Of a DNA stretch of 64,000 nucleotides, positions 60,007 through 64,000 are shown in pieces. The notes under the pieces are model-generated. The model did not search any database, was not told the DNA's origin, and saw nothing but the letters and a program-made list of their open reading frames with translations. Location of the stretch: the NCBI RefSeq assembly GCF_018129025.1, contig NZ_JAAEDI010000023.1:1-64000 (forward strand), written 5' to 3'. The translations under genes were made by a program, and so were the position numbers. This DNA comes from Neoroseomonas terrae. Lineage in GTDB: Bacteria > Pseudomonadota > Alphaproteobacteria > Acetobacterales > Acetobacteraceae. The first letter of the stretch is position 1; each line of letters starts with the position of its first letter.

Positions 60007-60741
60007 GTGAAGCCCGAAGCTCTCTTGAAGAAAGCGCGCCTGCGGGCGCGCGCAGGCAAGCGAGGCAATCAACTGCTGGAGCGGCGGCACCCGTCCGCCC
60101 CCAAACTGCAGCTACCCGGTCCCATGGCACTCGCCGTGCACGAGTCTGGTCACGCCGTCGCCCGGCTGGTCCTTTCCGAAACACACTATGTCCCACCGAT
60201 CGAGGAGGTGTCGGTTGACCCGCTGCCCGAGGACAACGCACTCGGCATCGTGCGCGGGGAGAGACGCACGAAGTTGTCCCTTCTGGGATACCTGGACGAC
60301 GCCCTCGCCTCCCGCCCTGGGATGCTGGATGCCGCGCGAGAGAGTGCGCGCCAGGATATCATCGACACGTTGGCGGGGCCGATTGCCGAGTTGCGGTGGC
60401 GCCATTGGCTGACCGTCGCCATGTCGCGCCCCAACTACCTGTCCTTGGTGCTCGCCGTGGATGCCACGGTCCCTGTCAATGTCGATCGCTTCAAGCAGGC
60501 CGAGGTAGCGATCGGAAACGACGCTTTGGTCATCGCGACGTTGCTTCGATGGATCGCGCCGGCTGACCCGTCCGCGTTCCTCGGTGCATGCTGGGATGAA
60601 ACGTCCGCCCTCATCGAACGGGAATGGCGGGGCATCGTCGCCGTGGCCCGCATGCTTCGCCTGCGCCGCACCATGTCCGGCGAGGACTTCGAGGCCGCCT
60701 GGCAAACCGTCAGACGGCAACCGCGGGTCCCGCCGCACTGA
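60007..60741 (+). CDS. M41-like (FtsH-type) metallopeptidase-domain protein
   Basis: 244 residues from GTG 60007 (GAAGGA upstream). ALAVHESGHAVARLVLSETH contains HESGH (residues 45-49), equal to the HExxH zinc motif of FtsH (HEAGHA). A later DTLAGPIAELRWRHW matches the FtsH LAGRAAE region. No AAA domain and no transmembrane helix are present, so it is a stand-alone peptidase domain. The distal zinc Asp is not obvious. Could act on phage or host regulators; activity unproven. Confidence 0.75.
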   Translation: MKPEALLKKARLRARAGKRGNQLLERRHPSAPKLQLPGPMALAVHESGHAVARLVLSETHYVPPIEEVSVDPLPEDNALGIVRGERRTKLSLLGYLDDALASRPGMLDAARESARQDIIDTLAGPIAELRWRHWLTVAMSRPNYLSLVLAVDATVPVNVDRFKQAEVAIGNDALVIATLLRWIAPADPSAFLGACWDETSALIEREWRGIVAVARMLRLRRTMSGEDFEAAWQTVRRQPRVPPH

Positions 60742-60932
60742 TCCGCCCGTAGCACCTGCCGCGCCACCACCTGAATAGCGCGCGCTCGACCTACGTGAGC
60801 TCAGCGCCGCGCAGGTTCTCGTCACCATTGGCGAACTGCTTCGCCTCAGTGCTCTCAGCGCAGTAGGGCATTCTAGGGTCATCAACGCGCAACAGAACAG
60901 CGGCGGGGCGGTCGTGACGCCACCCTGGAGGC

Positions 60933-61574
60933 ATGTCCGTGTCCATCACCAGCGCGCAGCGTGCCGCACTGCGCGCCGAGGTAGAGGCCGCCGCGCTCGC
61001 CGAGATCGAGCGTGTCGGACCCGAGGCCTTGAACAAGAACTGCGTCGCCAAGCGCTTCGCGAGGCGCGGTGCCAGCCCGGCCACGGTCTATCGCTGGGTC
61101 GATGCCATGGTGAAGGATGGCCGCGCCGGGCAGCACCTCGCCAGGAAGGTCAGGGCCGCTGTCGCCGAGCGCGCGAAGCGCCACCCCGTCCCCATGGATG
61201 CGGCTGCGCATGTCGCGGCCGAGGTGATGGCCAACCTGCCCGTCCTAGTCTCGCCGGACGACATCGCCGGGTGTGGTGGGACGATCTCTGCCATCGGCCA
61301 GCTCCAGGACTGCATGCATGCGGCCCGTCAGGTCATGAAGCATGCCCGAACCACCGATGGCGACGTTCGCATGGCGAAGACGCTGTTGACCGCGTCGGAG
61401 CACCTCCGCCGTTGCCTTGAGACCACGGCCCGCCTCGCCGAAGCGATGCGTAGCGTTGCCGAGGTGGACCGTTTCCACCAGGCGGTGATGGAGGAGGTGG
61501 CGAGGGAAGCGCCCGCAGTCACCGAGCGCATTCTGATGCGCCTCGGCCAGGCCACACGTGCGTTGGGTGCCTGA
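60933..61574 (+). CDS. Helix-turn-helix phage protein, possibly terminase-small-like
   Basis: 213 residues from ATG 60933 (GTG 60939 has better spacing from GGAGG). N-terminal HTH: EALNKNCVAKRFARRGASPA, TVYRWVDAMVKDGRAGQHL, then a long helical part (AAEVMANLPVLVSPDDIAG, MAKTLLTASEHLRRCLETTA). The layout, HTH plus helical oligomerisation region, resembles KfrA or small terminases; neither is sure. Its TGA overlaps the next ATG. Confidence 0.7.
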   Translation: MSVSITSAQRAALRAEVEAAALAEIERVGPEALNKNCVAKRFARRGASPATVYRWVDAMVKDGRAGQHLARKVRAAVAERAKRHPVPMDAAAHVAAEVMANLPVLVSPDDIAGCGGTISAIGQLQDCMHAARQVMKHARTTDGDVRMAKTLLTASEHLRRCLETTARLAEAMRSVAEVDRFHQAVMEEVAREAPAVTERILMRLGQATRALGA

Positions 61575-61918
61575 TGCCGATCGCCGCGGCCGACCCGCCC
61601 AACCCGAGCCTGTTCCTTGGTGAGCGGCAGACGATACGGCTCACCGTCGCAGGCCGCGCAAGGCTGTGGCGGTCCGCTCGGGACCGGCGCCCCGAACCGC
61701 ACAAAGGCCGCCACATCTGTCTCGGCTGCCCCATCGGCGGCGCAAACGCCGGCGAGCAGCATGAACCTTTGGTCGAGGCGCACGAGGGAATGGCGGTCTG
61801 TCTGCTGCCGCTGCCGCTGCCGCTGCCACTGCCGACATCCGCCCGATCGGCTCGTCGGCGGGTGGCGTTGCCCCCATTCAAACCGGACAAGCGGCTTGGG
61901 TTAGTGACTGCGCGGTGA
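61574..61918 (+). CDS. Hypothetical protein with CxxC and Pro-Leu repeat
   Basis: 114 residues, ATG overlapping the previous stop (TGATG). RHICLGCPIGGANAGEQHEP contains a CLGC pair, and a hexanucleotide repeat (CTGCCG units, 61803-61836) encodes LPLPLPLP. The repeat can slip, so the C-terminus may vary. Coding status supported mainly by coupling. Confidence 0.4.
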   Translation: MPIAAADPPNPSLFLGERQTIRLTVAGRARLWRSARDRRPEPHKGRHICLGCPIGGANAGEQHEPLVEAHEGMAVCLLPLPLPLPLPTSARSARRRVALPPFKPDKRLGLVTAR

Positions 61919-62261
61919 TGAACTTATGAGGCGAGAAGGTGCGCGAGCCGCTGTGAGGGTGGATGCGCACCACGTCACAGGCCGGTCCAGACTATGGTGC
62001 GGGCCGCCCGCACCGCGACATCCCGGATCGCATTTGGCGTCCCGCCCTTCGCCCGGAACCTGCCGCCAGGTGGCCAAGCCGCACCGACGGTCGAGGGCGA
62101 AGAAGACCGCATTGCTCGGAGCGCCACTCCACTCAGCCATCGGGCCGGGCAACACCAATTTGCGCGCCCGCCGAACCTGCGAGATCACCTGCTCTCGTCG
62201 TCGCACTTCACTTGGTCGGCGCTGGCGCATAGCCGTGCGCCGCAGGCACGAACGAAGGTGG
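61919..62261. other. Intergenic stretch before tRNA-Thr
   Basis: 343 bases with short Arg/Pro-rich frames only, no ribosome-binding site followed by a plausible gene, and no copy of the 27-bp att core. The right edge of the phage-like module probably lies here or beyond the tRNA. Confidence 0.4.
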
Positions 62262-62337
62262 TGGTGCCGGCGGCAGGGATCGAACCCACGGCCTGCCCAT
62301 TACAAGTGGGCTGCTCTACCAACTGAGCTACGCCGGC
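62262..62337 (-). tRNA. tRNA-Thr (anticodon UGU)
   Basis: 76 bases on the minus strand with encoded CCA. Acceptor GCCGGCG pairs with CGCCGGC; D arm GCTC-AGTTGGTA-GAGC; anticodon arm GCCCA-CTTGTAA-TGGGC with anticodon TGT; T arm GTGGG-TTCGATC-CCTGC (two G.U pairs). Reads ACA. It is beside the phage-like module, and tRNA genes are common integration sites, but no second fragment of its 3' end was seen. Confidence 0.95.
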
Positions 62338-63276
62338 TTGTGAGAAAAGCCCCCGGCCCCTCCGCCACCGCAAGATGCGCCAGCACGGGAGACAAACCCG
62401 CTGAGGCTCCCGAAGCTGGATGCCATATCCAGCGCCGGCGTATCCCGCAACAAGTGCCTGCCGCCCGGGCCGGCGGGGCATCGCGCCCCGGTTCGTCATT
62501 CTATCATCAACCAGTCCGACGCGGCTTCAGCACTCCGCCGGTGGACAAACCCGTGGATGCGGCCATTCGCTTCACATTTAACGCCTCGCTGCGATCGGCA
62601 GGAGCCGTGCCATTGCGCCGCTCGCGCGCTGATCGCCGCACACGGTGAGAAAACTTCCTCACTTTCATGATGAAGTCCCAACGGTAGGGAATCCTTGGCC
62701 TTCGGACGGATCCGAGGAGGCAAGGCGGATCGAAAATGAGAAAGTCGCATCATGAGAATGAGGAGACCGCGAGCGTCGGTGCTGTCTCACGGTTCCGGAG
62801 CCGAGATTGGCCGCACGGGATGCGCCAAGGCCGGCATTTAGTACTCGTCCGCTTCATTTGGCGCGCTACGGACGAACGCGCACGCGGCACGTCGATCATC
62901 GCGACGGAAGCTTGTGACCGAACCCGACTGGCCGGAGCGAGAAGCAGACTTGATGCTGATCCGGCACGTCCAAGACCTGATTCGCATCGTTGGCCGGGCA
63001 CCCCTAAGGAAGCGGGGCTGCGAGGACAGAAGTCGAGGAATTGATGCAGGCCTACGCGGCGATCAGTTGCCGCCACAACGCGGCGCGGCGCTGAAGCGTT
63101 CTCTGTCCGCGCGGCGGGCGGAGGGCGGTCCCAACGAGCAGTAGGAGCCACGCGGCAATCCGTTGCTGAATTGAGAGCCTTTCATCGGAATGGAGAGGGC
63201 GGCGTTCACGGCGTGGTCGTGACGTAGATCGCGATGATCGCGGTTCTTCTGCTGTGTGGCATAGTCCGATTGCGCC
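62338..63276. other. Gene-poor stretch between tRNA-Thr and the IclR gene
   Basis: About 940 bases. Frames at 62736-63044 (+) and 62914-63144 (+) are short, Arg-rich and without family features; a ribosome-binding-like GAGGAGG precedes 62736 weakly. No tRNA, terminator or repeat was recognised. It may be decayed DNA at the edge of the element. Confidence 0.4.
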
Positions 63277-64000
63277 TCAGCCTCGAAAGCTCAAAATCGA
63301 CGTCCAGGGCAGCAACGGTGATAGCCTCTGGATTTCCAAGGCCGCTCGATTGAGCAGTGCAAGCAAGCGATCGGTTCCCCCTGTTCGCGTCTCACTCGCC
63401 AAACGGAGAATCTTAAGTGCCGCCACGGCTTTGCCTTCACCATCGTGCACCGCCACGCCGAGATGGAAGAAGCGAGGCGTTCCACTCGCTGTGACGGCGT
63501 AGCCCATGTGCCGCGTACGTTGGACGGCAACGCGCACCTCATCCGGCCCGGTGAAGTACCGTCGGTAGGCGTCAGCATTGGCCTTCAGGACCTGCTCCAT
63601 TTCGGCGTCCGGCATCTCCGAAAGGATGACCTGCCCACCGGCGGCGACGCCGATCGGGCGCCGGACGCCGACGCCGCCGACCCAACGGAGCGTCGACGCC
63701 TGGTTGCCGCGGCGTCGCATCGCCTCGCTGGCGGACGGCCGAACTTGGTATGAAGAAGGTACCGCGCGCTGGATGCAGACCATCTCCAGGCCACTGGGGA
63801 TCAACAGGTGTGTAGGATGCCCTGTGCGCTGTGCGAGGTCCTCCAGCACTGGAGCGCAGATATCGGCGGGATGCGGCCGGCTGGCAGCGGCAAGGCCGAG
63901 CTCGTACGCCAGAGGCCCAATCCGATACTCGTGGGCTGCGGTATGGGTGACGAGGCCCTCGGCCTGGAGGGATTTCAGGATCCGATGGGCCGTCGGCGCC
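63277..64000 (-). CDS. IclR-family transcriptional regulator, 5' end beyond window
   Basis: 241 residues visible. The window edge cuts the helix-turn-helix: APTAHRILKSLQAEGLVTHT, then EYRIGPLAYELGLAAA links to the effector domain (LEDLAQRTGHPTHLLIPSGL, SASEAMRRRG, IGVAAGGQVILSEMPDAEME, GYAVTASGTPRFFHLGVAVH). The reading frame is continuous to base 64000, longer than the stretch after the internal GTG at 63849. IclR members control catabolic operons; the target gene lies outside or is not identifiable. Confidence 0.9.
   Translation of the reverse strand, partial: APTAHRILKSLQAEGLVTHTAAHEYRIGPLAYELGLAAASRPHPADICAPVLEDLAQRTGHPTHLLIPSGLEMVCIQRAVPSSYQVRPSASEAMRRRGNQASTLRWVGGVGVRRPIGVAAGGQVILSEMPDAEMEQVLKANADAYRRYFTGPDEVRVAVQRTRHMGYAVTASGTPRFFHLGVAVHDGEGKAVAALKILRLASETRTGGTDRLLALLNRAALEIQRLSPLLPWTSILSFRG

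Noticed and set aside
61803-61836. CTGCCG hexanucleotide run as a CRISPR-like or regulatory array
   Set aside because: Simple microsatellite encoding Leu-Pro; no spacers. No CRISPR array was seen anywhere in the window.
62736-63144. Plus-strand frames between tRNA-Thr and the IclR gene
   Set aside because: Arg-rich, mutually overlapping, no convincing start site or family.

Overview
The window reads as chromosome of a high-GC alphaproteobacterium, most likely an Acetobacteraceae member of the Roseomonas type. Pointers are the C4-type 5-aminolevulinate synthase (hemA), the short-form ArgC, class I polyhydroxyalkanoate synthase, several orphan TctC/Bug periplasmic binding proteins without TctA/TctB, small Pro-rich lipoproteins, and GC-biased third codon positions. 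The genus is inferred from gene content only.

Layout. 1-9500 is core-like: a divergent lipoprotein and phaC, two tandem paralogous lipoproteins, a ketopantoate-reductase-like gene translationally coupled to an acyl-CoA synthetase, a gamma-carbonic-anhydrase-like protein, argC and the rplM-rpsI operon with a clear promoter. 9600-21850 is a plus-strand metabolic run: VOC protein, IlvD/Edd dehydratase, EF-hand-like membrane protein, extensin-like protein, NAD(P)-binding protein, M20 amidohydrolase, cupin, a frameshifted aldo/keto reductase, quinone oxidoreductase, D-aminoacylase-like amidohydrolase and an acetyltransferase. 22045-24391 is a tightly overlapping minus operon (GalB-like hydratase, alpha/beta hydrolase, dihydroxyphthalate-decarboxylase-like protein) that suggests aromatic-acid catabolism. 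24480-34920 carries a GMC oxidoreductase, hemA, cytochrome c, HMG-CoA-lyase-like gene, TctC plus class III CoA transferase, AsmA, an FMN alpha-hydroxyacid dehydrogenase and a tiny repeat lipoprotein. 35011-43944 is a divergent catabolic locus: peptide-type binding protein, two tandem BKACE enzymes and a TIM-barrel isomerase on one side; amidase, TctC, amidase and a GntR/FCD regulator on the other, with repeated TTGTTGACAATAA sites between them.

44147-53950 is an accessory island bounded by a 27-bp direct repeat with matching internal arm-type repeats. It is gene-poor on the left (many tiny membrane ORFs, a HisE-like protein, an IS5-type insertion sequence with a -1 frameshift signal, a P-loop kinase) and phage-like on the right (PAPS-reductase-like protein, small paralogous phage proteins, a chimeric integrase arm-domain ORF). 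Immediately to its right an intact tyrosine integrase (54129-55412) opens a second phage-like module (AlpA-like excisionase, replication-like HTH protein, DUF2786-like frameshifted gene, M41-like HESGH protein, HTH protein). A tRNA-Thr(UGU) and an IclR regulator cut by the window end close the region.

Most striking: a three-copy, about 180-bp intergenic repeat whose hairpins covary between copies (7110, 13690, 21850), which looks like a structured RNA or RNA-structured mobile repeat; a family of paralogous 47-residue single-pass membrane proteins with other tiny membrane ORFs in the island; and the paired att/arm architecture of the island.
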